From NCBI GenBank assembly GCA_902559395.1, contig CACEHR010000001.1:62001-126000 (forward strand): DNA of 64,000 bases. The letters run 5' to 3'. Within the stretch, counting starts at the first letter, position 1; each line of letters starts with the position of its first letter. Position numbers and translations under genes: made by a program. Under the pieces are notes generated by a model. The model saw nothing but the letters and a program-made list of their open reading frames with translations, was not told where the DNA came from and did not search any database. Below, piece after piece: positions 1 through 8,689 of this stretch. This DNA comes from an uncultured Pelagibacteraceae bacterium (GTDB lineage: Bacteria > Pseudomonadota > Alphaproteobacteria > Pelagibacterales > Pelagibacteraceae).

Positions 1-95
1 CAGCTGGAGCTTCATTCGATAGTTTCAAAAATTTTGAAGATAGAGGGTATTATTTTAATCAAATAATAAAAAAGTATATAAATGCAAAGCGATAG
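1..95 (+). CDS. murD: UDP-N-acetylmuramoylalanine--D-glutamate ligase (MurD), C-terminal end only
   Basis: Only the last 30 or so codons are present; the reading frame begins at base 3 and stops at 93-95. The visible tail reads AGASFDSFKNFEDRG, the conserved C-terminal motif of MurD (PA.AS.D.F..FE.RG), the ligase adding D-Glu to UDP-MurNAc-Ala in the cytoplasm. It overlaps the ftsW start by 14 bp, and murD-ftsW-murG is the usual dcw order, which supports the call. The 5' part lies outside the window. Confidence 0.85.
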   Translation, partial: AGASFDSFKNFEDRGYYFNQIIKKYINAKR

Positions 96-1203
96 TATTA
101 TTTACAAATTTTATTATCAGTGGTGGAAAAATATAGATAAATCTATTTTTTTACTAATAAGTTTATTATTTATTATTGGATTATTTTTTTCTTTAGTTTC
201 AACCTCTCTAATAGCCTCTGATAAGTTAGATACCAACAGTTATTTTTTCTTTTTTAAACATTTGATTTATGTATTAATTGGAATATCTCTTATTTTTATA
301 TTTTCCTCATTAAATTCAAATCAATTATATAAATACTCTATTATTCTTTTTTTTATTTCACTTATTTCTCTATTTTTGGTGCCATTCATTGGTGTTGAAG
401 TTAAAGGTTCTAAAAGATGGATCGAATTATTTTTCTTACCAAGATTTCAACCGATAGAAGTTCTAAAACCATTTTTGATAATAATTTTAGCAACTATTCT
501 ATGTGATATTAAATCAAATATTTTATTTAAGTATTTGATATCTATTTTTTTGATATCTGTAATTTCTTTACTGTTAATAGCTCAACCAGATATCGGCCAA
601 ACTTTATTAGTAGTATTTTGTTGGGCAGTTCTAATCTTCACATCAGGAATTAATATATATATTCTTTTAGCAATATTTATTGCCGGCGCGTCTTTGCTTA
701 CTTATCTAATTATTTATGTTCCAAGGTTTGATTATATCCAAGGACGTATATTTTCATTTTTTAATAGAGAAACAGGTGCTCATAACTTCCAATCTGATAA
801 AGCAATAGAGTCAATTACAAGTGGAGGCTTTTTTGGAAAAGGTATAGGTGAAGGAATTCTTAAAAATAGAGTTCCCGAAGCTCATACAGACTACATTATT
901 TCAGTAATTTCTGAAGAGTTTGGGGTTGTTGCCATAATGTTAATATTATTATTGTTTTTGATCTTAATTAATATGGTTTTTAAAAAAATAAGTTTTGAGA
1001 CAAATGATAAAGTTAAACTTATTTTAATAGGATCTATTAGTTTAATATTAATGCAGGCCACTATTCATGTTGGCGTTAATATAAGATTATTTCCAACTAC
1101 TGGAATGACATTACCTTTTTTAAGTTATGGTGGTTCATCGATAATAAGTACATCAATATTAGCTGGGATAATTTTAAATTTAACAAAAAGAAAAATAACT
1201 TAA
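82..1203 (+). CDS. ftsW: Peptidoglycan glycosyltransferase / division protein FtsW (SEDS family)
   Basis: A polytopic inner-membrane protein of 373 aa, the normal FtsW length. SEDS landmarks are visible: GSKRWI near residues 109-114, QPDIGQ near 168-173, PEAHTDYI near 265-272 and LPFLSYGGSS near 344-353. FtsW polymerises lipid II at the septum together with a class B PBP. The ATG at 82 lies inside the murD end, and murG starts 3 bp after the stop, so it is part of one dcw transcript. Its position between murD and murG favours FtsW over the paralogue RodA. Confidence 0.95.
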   Translation: MQSDSIIYKFYYQWWKNIDKSIFLLISLLFIIGLFFSLVSTSLIASDKLDTNSYFFFFKHLIYVLIGISLIFIFSSLNSNQLYKYSIILFFISLISLFLVPFIGVEVKGSKRWIELFFLPRFQPIEVLKPFLIIILATILCDIKSNILFKYLISIFLISVISLLLIAQPDIGQTLLVVFCWAVLIFTSGINIYILLAIFIAGASLLTYLIIYVPRFDYIQGRIFSFFNRETGAHNFQSDKAIESITSGGFFGKGIGEGILKNRVPEAHTDYIISVISEEFGVVAIMLILLLFLILINMVFKKISFETNDKVKLILIGSISLILMQATIHVGVNIRLFPTTGMTLPFLSYGGSSIISTSILAGIILNLTKRKIT

Positions 1204-1206
1204 TAA

Positions 1207-2271
1207 ATGGCAAAAAAAATTTTAATTTCCACAGGTGGATCTGGAGGTCATGTGATACCAGCAATTACAATTTATAATCATTTAAAGCATACACATGATA
1301 CTTTGATTACTACAGATATTAGAGGTCTTAAATATTTAGAGAAGAATTATAAAGCAGTTATAATTAATACTCCAAAATTAAGTAATTATTTGTTACTCCC
1401 CTTTACACTTTTAAAAATACTTTTTCTGACTGTTAAATCTTTTTTTCTTTTAAAAAAAAATAATATTTCAATTTTAATTTCTACAGGTGGTTATATGTCT
1501 TTACCAATATGTTTAGCAGCAAAAATTTTGGGCATTAATATTTTTTTAATTGAACCCAATATGGTTCTTGGAAGAGCAAATAAATTTTTTTTGAATTTTT
1601 CAAGAAAACTAATATGTTATTCAAAAAATTTAATTAATTTACCATCTGGAATTAATCACAAATTAAGTGCAATTAAACCCTTGATACGAAAAGAATATTA
1701 TGAATCCAGTGTGTATCAAAAACATGATAATTTATTCACAATTATAATCATCGGAGGAAGTCAAGGTGCAAAAATCTTTGATGAACTTTTAAATAAGTCT
1801 TTTGTTAGTTTAGCAAAACAAGTATCTATAAAAATTATCCATCAAACAAGTAAAAAAAATATAAATTTTTTAAAAGATTTTTATTTTCAAAATAATATTG
1901 AAAGTAGAGTTTTTAGTTTTGATCACAATCTTAATGATCTTTTAAAACAGGGAGATTTATGTATAACCAGAGCAGGTGCCTCAAGTTTAGCTGAACTATC
2001 ATTTTTAAATATTCCATTTATAGCAATACCACTTCCGTCATCAAAAGATAATCATCAGTATGAAAACGCAAAATATTATGAGGATCAGGATTGTTGTTGG
2101 ATAATTGATCAAAAAAATTTCGACGAACAAAAATTTGAGAAATTTTTATTAGAATTGACAAATAAAAGTCAGGATTACATGACAAAAAAAAATAATTTAC
2201 AGAAATTAAATTATCAAAATACATGGAATAATGTTAATCAAAAAATATTAAAAATTATTAATGAAAATTAA
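1207..2271 (+). CDS. murG: UDP-GlcNAc:undecaprenyl-pyrophosphoryl-MurNAc-pentapeptide transferase MurG
   Basis: GT28-family enzyme that makes lipid II from lipid I at the cytoplasmic face of the membrane. The N-terminal glycine loop STGGSGGH sits at residues 8-15, GGYMSLP at 94-100, GGSQGAK at 183-189, TRAGASS near 254 and the sugar-nucleotide contact region DNHQYENA near 281-288. At 354 aa it has family length. It follows ftsW by 3 bp and its 3' end overlaps murC by 11 bp, suggesting translational coupling. Confidence 0.95.
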   Translation: MAKKILISTGGSGGHVIPAITIYNHLKHTHDTLITTDIRGLKYLEKNYKAVIINTPKLSNYLLLPFTLLKILFLTVKSFFLLKKNNISILISTGGYMSLPICLAAKILGINIFLIEPNMVLGRANKFFLNFSRKLICYSKNLINLPSGINHKLSAIKPLIRKEYYESSVYQKHDNLFTIIIIGGSQGAKIFDELLNKSFVSLAKQVSIKIIHQTSKKNINFLKDFYFQNNIESRVFSFDHNLNDLLKQGDLCITRAGASSLAELSFLNIPFIAIPLPSSKDNHQYENAKYYEDQDCCWIIDQKNFDEQKFEKFLLELTNKSQDYMTKKNNLQKLNYQNTWNNVNQKILKIINEN

Positions 2272-3658
2272 ATTAGCAAAAACAGAACTTATACATTTTG
2301 TAGGAATAGGTGGAATAGGTATGAGTGGCTTAGCACTTATTATGAAAGGTAAAGGTTTTAAAGTTCAAGGCAGTGATATTGCAAATAATAAAAATATTGA
2401 AAGATTAAGAAAAGAAAAAATAAAAGTTTTCATTGGACACAAGAAACAAAATTTAGAAAAAGGGACCATCCTAGTTGTGTCTTCTGCTATTAAAAAAAAT
2501 AATCCAGAGCTTCTTGCAGCCAAAAAAAAACAGCTACCTATATATAAAAGAGGAGAAATGTTAGCCAACATTGTCTCTTTAACAAAAAATATTGTAGTTG
2601 TTGGCTCGCACGGTAAAACTACAACAACATCATTGATAGCTTCCATATTTCAAGAGACAAAAATTGATCCCACAATCATCAATGGTGGAGTAATAAATTC
2701 GATTAATAATTCGGCAAAGCTTGGAAAAAGTGATTGGTCTATATTAGAAGCAGACGAGTCTGATGGAAGTTTTGTTTACATACCTCCAACATACTCAATC
2801 ATCACTAACATAGATCGAGAGCATATGGATTATTATGGCACTATGGATAAATTAAATAAATATTTTGAAAATTTTGTTAACAAAGTCCCCTCATTTGGAA
2901 AATCATTTATTTGTTTAGATGATAAAAATAATAAAAATTTAATTAAAAATATCAAAAATAAAAACTTCTATACATATGGTTTGAATAAAAAATCAAATTT
3001 TTGTATAAAAAATATAAAACAATTAAAAGAATTCTCTGAGTTTGACTTAAATATAAAATTACCTAATAAAAAAAACCAAATAATAAAAAAATTCAAAATT
3101 CCATTATTGGGAAATCATAACATTAAAAATTCTGTAGCTGCGGCAGCATTAGCGTTAACAGTAGGGTTATCAATTAACAATATTAAAAAAGGACTTAAAA
3201 ATTTTAAAGGAGTTCAAAGAAGATTTAATAAAATTTTCAATTTTAATAATGTAGATTTTTATGATGATTATGCGCACCATCCTACAGAAATAAAAGAAGT
3301 ACTAGATGGTGTAAAAAATGTTTATAGAGATTATGAAAAGATATGTATTTTCCAACCACATAGAATATCAAGATTAAAAGATTTAAAAAAAGAATTTACC
3401 TTTGCTTTTAAGAATGCAGATAAAGTTATTTTGTTTCCAATTTATACTGCTGGAGAAAAATTAAGGCTTGGATTTAGTTATATAAATTTTGCAAAAGAAA
3501 TAATTAAAAACTCAAAAGTTCAGCTATTTTTAGTAGATGATAAACTTCAATTAGCAAAATTTATTAAAGCAAACATATATGGGAAAAAAATTGTTATAGG
3601 AATGGGTGCTGGAACTATTTCAAGTTGGATGCGAGAATTACCTAAATTATTATCATGA
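2261..3658 (+). CDS. murC: UDP-N-acetylmuramate--L-alanine ligase MurC
   Basis: Mur ligase of 465 aa that adds the first L-Ala to UDP-MurNAc. The N-terminal Rossmann motif GIGGIG is at about residues 15-20 and the ATP-binding P-loop GSHGKTTTT at 115-123. The central EADESDGSF and C-terminal YDDYAHHPTE motifs are typical of MurC. It overlaps murG upstream by 11 bp and murB downstream by 4 bp (ATGA), as expected in a tightly packed dcw operon. No anomalies are seen apart from high lysine content driven by base composition. Confidence 0.96.
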   Translation: MKIKLAKTELIHFVGIGGIGMSGLALIMKGKGFKVQGSDIANNKNIERLRKEKIKVFIGHKKQNLEKGTILVVSSAIKKNNPELLAAKKKQLPIYKRGEMLANIVSLTKNIVVVGSHGKTTTTSLIASIFQETKIDPTIINGGVINSINNSAKLGKSDWSILEADESDGSFVYIPPTYSIITNIDREHMDYYGTMDKLNKYFENFVNKVPSFGKSFICLDDKNNKNLIKNIKNKNFYTYGLNKKSNFCIKNIKQLKEFSEFDLNIKLPNKKNQIIKKFKIPLLGNHNIKNSVAAAALALTVGLSINNIKKGLKNFKGVQRRFNKIFNFNNVDFYDDYAHHPTEIKEVLDGVKNVYRDYEKICIFQPHRISRLKDLKKEFTFAFKNADKVILFPIYTAGEKLRLGFSYINFAKEIIKNSKVQLFLVDDKLQLAKFIKANIYGKKIVIGMGAGTISSWMRELPKLLS

Positions 3659-4560
3659 AAACTGATTTAAAAGAGCTGATTAAAGAATTTAGTGATAATT
3701 TAAAGTTAGATTATGATCTGAAAAAAAAAAATTGGTTTAACATCGGTGGCAAAACTAAAGTTTTCTATAAGGCAAATAATTTAAAAGAATTAATTAAATT
3801 TCTTAAAAAGATTCAAAATAAAGAAAAAATATTTATATTAGGAGCTGGTTCCAATACCCTTATATCAGACAATAAATTTGATGGAGTTGTAATAAAACTT
3901 ACTCAAAATTTTAACAATATTTCTTTACATTCTGAAGAAATCATAGTGGCTGGAAGTGCAGTTTCAGATAAATTATTATCTGAATTTGCAATGGAAAATA
4001 GCCTAGGTGGTTTTGAGTTTCTCTCTTGTATACCTGGTACAGTGGGTGGTGGTATTAAAATGAATGCAGGTTGTTTCCAAAGGGAGTTCAAAGATATTCT
4101 TATTTCTGTTCAAGCATTAAATAAATTAGGTCAAGTAATTACAATACCTGCAAAAGATATTAATTTTAAATACAGAGATAGTGGATTATCTGAAGATCTT
4201 ATTTTTTTAAGTGCATCATTTAAAGGTTTCAAGAAAAATAAGAATTTAATTAAGAAAGAAATAAAGCTACTTAAAGAAAAAAAAGAGAAAGCTCAACCAA
4301 CAAAAATTAGAACAAGCGGTAGCACATTTAAAAATCCCATAGATCAATCTGATAAAAAAGTTTGGCAACTAATCAAAGAGTCTGTAGCTTTAGAAAAATC
4401 ATTCGGAGATGCATCAATTTCTCAAAAACACTGTAATTTTTTTGTTAATAAAGGTAATGCTAAGTTTGAGGATATGAAAAAATTAATAAATTTTGTGTCT
4501 GAAAGTGTATTTAAGAAAACAGGAATTAAACTAGAGACTGAAATAAAAATATTAGAATAA
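3655..4560 (+). CDS. murB: UDP-N-acetylenolpyruvoylglucosamine reductase MurB
   Basis: FAD-dependent enzyme of 301 aa that reduces UDP-GlcNAc-enolpyruvate to UDP-MurNAc. Visible motifs are WFNIGG near residues 27-32, GAGSNTLISD near 63-72, the IPGTVGGGIKMNAG flavin-binding stretch, YRDSGL, and SGSTFKNP, which carries the serine proton donor. The start ATG overlaps the murC stop by 4 bp, and ddl starts directly after its stop. Length and motifs match type II (short) MurB. Confidence 0.95.
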   Translation: MKTDLKELIKEFSDNLKLDYDLKKKNWFNIGGKTKVFYKANNLKELIKFLKKIQNKEKIFILGAGSNTLISDNKFDGVVIKLTQNFNNISLHSEEIIVAGSAVSDKLLSEFAMENSLGGFEFLSCIPGTVGGGIKMNAGCFQREFKDILISVQALNKLGQVITIPAKDINFKYRDSGLSEDLIFLSASFKGFKKNKNLIKKEIKLLKEKKEKAQPTKIRTSGSTFKNPIDQSDKKVWQLIKESVALEKSFGDASISQKHCNFFVNKGNAKFEDMKKLINFVSESVFKKTGIKLETEIKILE

Positions 4561-4561
4561 G

Positions 4562-5476
4562 TTGAAAAAAAAAATATTAATAATATCAGGTGGGATATCA
4601 AAAGAGAGACTAATTAGTCTTGATACAGGGCAACAAGTTGCAAAAGAACTAAAAAAAAATGGTTATAAAATAAAAATATCTGAACCAGATAATAATTTAG
4701 AAAAAACTATAAAAAATTATAAACCAGGTGTAATTTTTAATGCACTGCATGGTCAATTTGGTGAAGATGGATATATTCAAAGTATATTAGAGAGATTTAA
4801 AATTCCATACACCCACTCTGGAGTAATTGCGTCGTCTTTAGCTATGGATAAGGAAATTTCTAAAAAATTATTTATTAAAAATAAAATAAAAACTCCAAAA
4901 TTTATCACATATTCTTATGATATATCAGTATCAAAATTAATTAAAAAAATTAAAAAAAAGTTTAAATTTCCAGTAGTTGTTAAACCATTAAACGAAGGCT
5001 CAAGTGTAAATGTATATATATGCAGCGAGAAAAAGGTAACCAGAATTGTAAATTCAATTAAAAATTATAAAAAAATTATGATTGAAGAATTTATTAGTGG
5101 TAGAGAAATTCAAGTCGCAATTATGGGAAATAAAAAACTTGGTGCTATCGAACTAAAGCCAAAAAGAAAATTTTACGATTATGAAGCGAAATATAATGCA
5201 AACGCAAAAACCGAACATATAATTCCAGTGGACTTGTCAAAAAATAAATTAAAAGAAGTACTTAATATTGCTTTGAAGGCTCATAAAGTAATTGGGTGTA
5301 ACGGAGTCACAAGGTCAGATTTTAAATTTTATAATGGAATTTTTTATTTGCTAGAAATTAATACCCAACCAGGAATGACAAAATTATCTCTAGTTCCTGA
5401 AATAGCAGCATATAACGGAATTAGTTTTATAGAATTAATAGAGTGGATATTAAAAGATGCATCAAAAAAAAAGTAA
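4562..5476 (+). CDS. ddl: D-alanine--D-alanine ligase
   Basis: ATP-grasp ligase of about 304 aa forming D-Ala-D-Ala for the peptidoglycan stem peptide. The N-terminal GGISKERLISLDTG loop, NALHGQFGEDG, VVKPLNEGSSV and the C-terminal EINTQPGMT metal/ATP site are all visible. The only start that preserves the N-terminal strand is TTG at 4562, directly after the murB stop at 4560. A TTG start with no spacer suggests translation coupled to murB. ftsQ begins 20 bp before the ddl stop. Confidence 0.93.
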   Translation: MKKKILIISGGISKERLISLDTGQQVAKELKKNGYKIKISEPDNNLEKTIKNYKPGVIFNALHGQFGEDGYIQSILERFKIPYTHSGVIASSLAMDKEISKKLFIKNKIKTPKFITYSYDISVSKLIKKIKKKFKFPVVVKPLNEGSSVNVYICSEKKVTRIVNSIKNYKKIMIEEFISGREIQVAIMGNKKLGAIELKPKRKFYDYEAKYNANAKTEHIIPVDLSKNKLKEVLNIALKAHKVIGCNGVTRSDFKFYNGIFYLLEINTQPGMTKLSLVPEIAAYNGISFIELIEWILKDASKKK

Positions 5477-6125
5477 AAAAATTTTAGTTTATTTTTTTTT
5501 ACTATTAGTAGTTGGATCTATTAATAACAAAACATTTAGTAAAATTAAATTTTTCCAAATTAAAAATATAAATATTACAGGTTTGGCTGATATTGAAAAT
5601 GAAATCCTTTTATCAAATTTAAGGTATATTTTCTTAAAAAATATTTTATTAATAAATAAAAATGAAATTAGCGAAGTCATAGAAAAAAATACTTTAGTTC
5701 AAAATTATACAATATTAAAAAAATATCCTTCGACATTAAATGTTAGAATCGAGAAAACAAAATTTTTAGCAAAGATCAATAAAAAAAATAAAATTTTTTA
5801 TATTGGATCTAACGGCAAGTTAATTAAAAATAACACAAAATATGAACTACCTTTTGTTTTTGGAAATCCTGATATTAACGAATTTTTAAGATTAAAAAAA
5901 ATAGTAGATAATTCTAAACTTAATTATAAAGAAATTAAAAATTTATATTATTTTCAGTCAAAAAGATGGGATATTGAGCTACATAATAATTTGATAATTA
6001 AGTTACCAAAAAAAAATTTAGGAAATTATTTGGATATAGCTTTTGATATTCTAAAAAATGATAATTTAAATAAATCAAGACAAATTGATCTTAGAGTTAA
6101 AAACCAAATAATAATTAATGACTGA
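5457..6125 (+). CDS. ftsQ: Cell division protein FtsQ
   Basis: A 222-aa bitopic membrane protein. A short basic N-terminus is followed by one membrane segment at about residues 9-22, then a POTRA-like region (FFQIKNINITGL) and a beta domain ending in the FtsQ-like RQIDLRVKNQIIIND. FtsQ recruits FtsB/FtsL to the divisome. The sequence is shorter and more divergent than in model alphaproteobacteria, but the position between ddl and the ftsA-like gene is the family standard. It overlaps both neighbours (20 bp and 8 bp). Confidence 0.85.
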   Translation: MHQKKSKKILVYFFLLLVVGSINNKTFSKIKFFQIKNINITGLADIENEILLSNLRYIFLKNILLINKNEISEVIEKNTLVQNYTILKKYPSTLNVRIEKTKFLAKINKKNKIFYIGSNGKLIKNNTKYELPFVFGNPDINEFLRLKKIVDNSKLNYKEIKNLYYFQSKRWDIELHNNLIIKLPKKNLGNYLDIAFDILKNDNLNKSRQIDLRVKNQIIIND

Positions 6126-6810
6126 ATATTTAGACTTCAAAACATTTTTAAGTATATCACCGAATAAATTTGGAATTTATTTAATTGAGACTAAAAATCA
6201 CAAAGTTCTTTATGAAAAATTTTTTAATATTGATAATGAATACAACACAATTGATTACAATAATTTAGATAAATTTCTTAAAGAAAATATTTTTAATATT
6301 GAAAAATTGATTAAACAGTTTGTGAAAAATATTTTTTTAATTATTGATCATGAAAAAATTATAAATCACGTTATTGGCATTAAAAAAAAAAATTTAAACA
6401 CAAAATATCTTACAAATGTACTAATTGAGGTGAAGGATTTGTTTAATAAAAATTATAATGATTATAAAATTATGCATATAATAATTGATAAAATTTTAAT
6501 TGATGGAGATTACCATCCAAAATATTTAAGTGATATAGAAGCAAAAGATATTTCTTTAGAAGTACAGTTTATAGCTATTCCTAAAAAGCTTTCTTCAGAA
6601 TATGAAAAAATATTAGAACATTATCAAATAAAGATTACTTCATATTTAGATAAAAAATATATTCAAAATTTTTGTTCACAAAATGAAATAGGAATTCCTT
6701 CAATGGCCCTTAAAATTTTAAATGGATATAATATTAACGAAGTAAAGTTGGTTCCAAAAAACATAAAAAAACCTGGTTTTTTTGAAAAATTTTTTCAACT
6801 TTTTAGTTAA
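6118..6810 (+). CDS. Truncated FtsA-like protein (1C/SHS2 region plus C-terminal membrane-targeting helix, no ATPase core)
   Basis: Occupies the ftsA position after ftsQ but is only 230 aa, against about 400-440 for FtsA. Residues about 70-180 resemble the FtsA 1C (SHS2) subdomain: a helix, then IMHIIIDKILIDG near 118-130, corresponding to the conserved H.LP..Y.IDG stretch, then a strand and helix corresponding to the domain that follows. The last 12 residues, GFFEKFFQLFS, look like the amphipathic membrane-targeting helix of FtsA. The N-terminus retains two strands, but I see neither the actin-family phosphate motif (D.GGG[ST]) nor subdomains 2A and 2B. The FtsA relation is my reading from remembered family sequences. 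Function as a membrane-anchored divisome scaffold is inference. Confidence 0.65.
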   Translation: MTEYLDFKTFLSISPNKFGIYLIETKNHKVLYEKFFNIDNEYNTIDYNNLDKFLKENIFNIEKLIKQFVKNIFLIIDHEKIINHVIGIKKKNLNTKYLTNVLIEVKDLFNKNYNDYKIMHIIIDKILIDGDYHPKYLSDIEAKDISLEVQFIAIPKKLSSEYEKILEHYQIKITSYLDKKYIQNFCSQNEIGIPSMALKILNGYNINEVKLVPKNIKKPGFFEKFFQLFS

Positions 6811-6873
6811 ATTTGTCTTTTATAGTAACATTTCTTGTTTTTTAATTCTTCATCTTTCGAATTAAAAGATATT

Positions 6874-7794
6874 GTGTCTTATCTAACTCAAAAAACAATT
6901 AAAAATAATGTTTCACTCTCTGGAGTTGCACTTCATAGTGGATTGAATGTGAACATTTGTATTAAACCTGCTAAACCAAATTTTGGCATTGTATTCAAAA
7001 GAGTAGATTTAAAACATAACAACATTGTTTATCCAAATTTTAACAATGTAACCAATACATCTTTAAATACTACTGTTGAAAATGAATTTGGAACAAAAGT
7101 ATCAACAATTGAACATTTAATGGGAGCATTATTTTGCTTAGGCATAGATAATGTATTAATTGAAATTGATAATGAAGAGGTGCCTATTTTAGATGGCTCA
7201 GCAAAAGTATTCATTGAAAAAATTTTATCAGCAAAAATAGAGGTTAGTGACTCTCCAATTAAAATAATAAAGATTAATAAAAAAGTTAAATATTTAGATG
7301 GAGAAAGATTTATATCTATTGAACCTTCAACTTTGAGTTTAGATATTGATTTTGAACTAAAATATAAAAATCAAATCATTGGAAACCAAAAGAATAAAGT
7401 AAAAGTTTACGAAGATGATTTAAAAGATATTTATAACTCAAGAACTTACTGTCTTTTTGAAGATATTGAGTTAATAAAAAAAAATGGTCTAGCAAAAGGT
7501 GGAAGCCTAGATAATGCTATTGTGGTAAAAGAAAAAGAGATATTAAATCCAGGTGGATTAAGAAATGAAAAAGAGTTTGTAAATCACAAGATACTTGACT
7601 GCATTGGAGATTTATATACTTCTGGGTATAGAATCGTAGCATCAATAAAATGCTCACAAGGTGGTCATTATTTAACCAATCAGTTATTGAGAAAAGTATT
7701 TCAAAATGAAGAAAATTTTACAATCTTAGAAATTAAGGAAAAAAATCTACCTCACACTCTTATAAATAGGCAGTTATTAAGATCTATTGCTTAG
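6874..7794 (+). CDS. lpxC: UDP-3-O-acyl-N-acetylglucosamine deacetylase LpxC
   Basis: Zn-dependent committed step of lipid A synthesis. LpxC landmarks are ALHSG near the N-terminus, TIEHLMGAL (Zn histidine), EFVNHKILDCIGDL (second Zn His and the Asp) and GGHYLTNQ (catalytic His). The open frame extends to a TTG at 6835. I prefer GTG at 6874, giving about 306 aa, because the family normally starts only a few residues before the Q-[TR]-[TL]-K stretch, here TQKTIKNN. In most alphaproteobacteria ftsZ would precede this gene; here it follows the ftsA-like gene by only 24-63 bp. Confidence 0.92.
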   Translation: MSYLTQKTIKNNVSLSGVALHSGLNVNICIKPAKPNFGIVFKRVDLKHNNIVYPNFNNVTNTSLNTTVENEFGTKVSTIEHLMGALFCLGIDNVLIEIDNEEVPILDGSAKVFIEKILSAKIEVSDSPIKIIKINKKVKYLDGERFISIEPSTLSLDIDFELKYKNQIIGNQKNKVKVYEDDLKDIYNSRTYCLFEDIELIKKNGLAKGGSLDNAIVVKEKEILNPGGLRNEKEFVNHKILDCIGDLYTSGYRIVASIKCSQGGHYLTNQLLRKVFQNEENFTILEIKEKNLPHTLINRQLLRSIA

Positions 7795-7842
7795 TAATAA
7801 AGATAACTTTAAAAGTTACTTTTAAAAAAGTATAAACCTACT

Positions 7843-8688
7843 ATGAATTTACATAAGTTTTTTTCTATATTTATTATATTTTTGTTTTTTATATCCTGCT
7901 CAAAAAAAATTGAAAAAGAAAATGTACTTAAAGAAAGAAGTTTAGATCTACAAATGATCGAAGCTTATGAAGAAGGAATGTCGTCACTTAAGAGTGGCGA
8001 TGTACTATTTGCAGCAAAAAAATTTAATGAAGCCGAAATATTATATCCACAGTCAATATGGGCTCCTAGGTCAGCCTTAATGGCAGCATACTCTTACTAT
8101 TTGCAAGATTATTATAGTGACGCAGTGGCAGAGTTAGAGAGATTTATAAAAGTTTATCCTAAACACGAAAATTTAGATTATGCTTATTTTTTGCTCGCAA
8201 CTGCTCATTATGAGCAAATAGTAAATGAAAAAAAAGATCTAGGATCTTTAACAGATGCAAAAAAATATTTTTTGATTGTAAAAAATAATTTTTCCAACAC
8301 TGATTATGCAATTGATGCAAAATTTAAATTAGATTTAATAGATGATACTTTGGCATCTAAGGAAATGTATATTGGAAGATATTATCTTGAACAAAAAAAA
8401 TGGATATCTGCAATAAATAGATTTAGGACAGTTGTTGATGAATATGACTCTACAATTTATATTGAAGAAGCTCTTCATAGATTGGTTGAAATACATTATT
8501 TTATTGGATTAAATGATGAAGCTCAAAAATATGCTAATTTATTAGGATATAATTTTCAGTCTTCTGAATGGTACGAAAAAACTTATTCTATATTTGATAA
8601 AAGTTACGAAAAAAATAAAAAAAATATTAAAAAAAAAGATAAAAATAGTAGAAAATTAATTAAAAAAATTAAATCTCTTTTTGAATGA
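7843..8688 (+). CDS. bamD: Outer membrane assembly lipoprotein BamD (ComL)
   Basis: A 281-aa lipoprotein. The hydrophobic signal ends in the lipobox FISC, giving lipidated Cys19, followed by five TPR-like helical hairpins, for example AAKKFNEAEILYPQS and AVAELERFIKVYPKH. BamD is the essential partner of BamA in inserting outer-membrane beta-barrels from the periplasmic side. The C-terminal 30 residues are a lysine-rich tail. It sits in the usual lpxC-bamD-ligA order; recN, often found between bamD and ligA, is missing. A short inverted repeat at 7804-7818 precedes the gene. Confidence 0.92.
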   Translation: MNLHKFFSIFIIFLFFISCSKKIEKENVLKERSLDLQMIEAYEEGMSSLKSGDVLFAAKKFNEAEILYPQSIWAPRSALMAAYSYYLQDYYSDAVAELERFIKVYPKHENLDYAYFLLATAHYEQIVNEKKDLGSLTDAKKYFLIVKNNFSNTDYAIDAKFKLDLIDDTLASKEMYIGRYYLEQKKWISAINRFRTVVDEYDSTIYIEEALHRLVEIHYFIGLNDEAQKYANLLGYNFQSSEWYEKTYSIFDKSYEKNKKNIKKKDKNSRKLIKKIKSLFE

Positions 8689-8689
8689 G

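Noticed and set aside
6835-6873. LpxC start at the upstream TTG (6835)
   Set aside because: The extra 13 residues have no counterpart in the family, while GTG at 6874 places the protein start just before the conserved N-terminal strand. N-terminal data would settle it.
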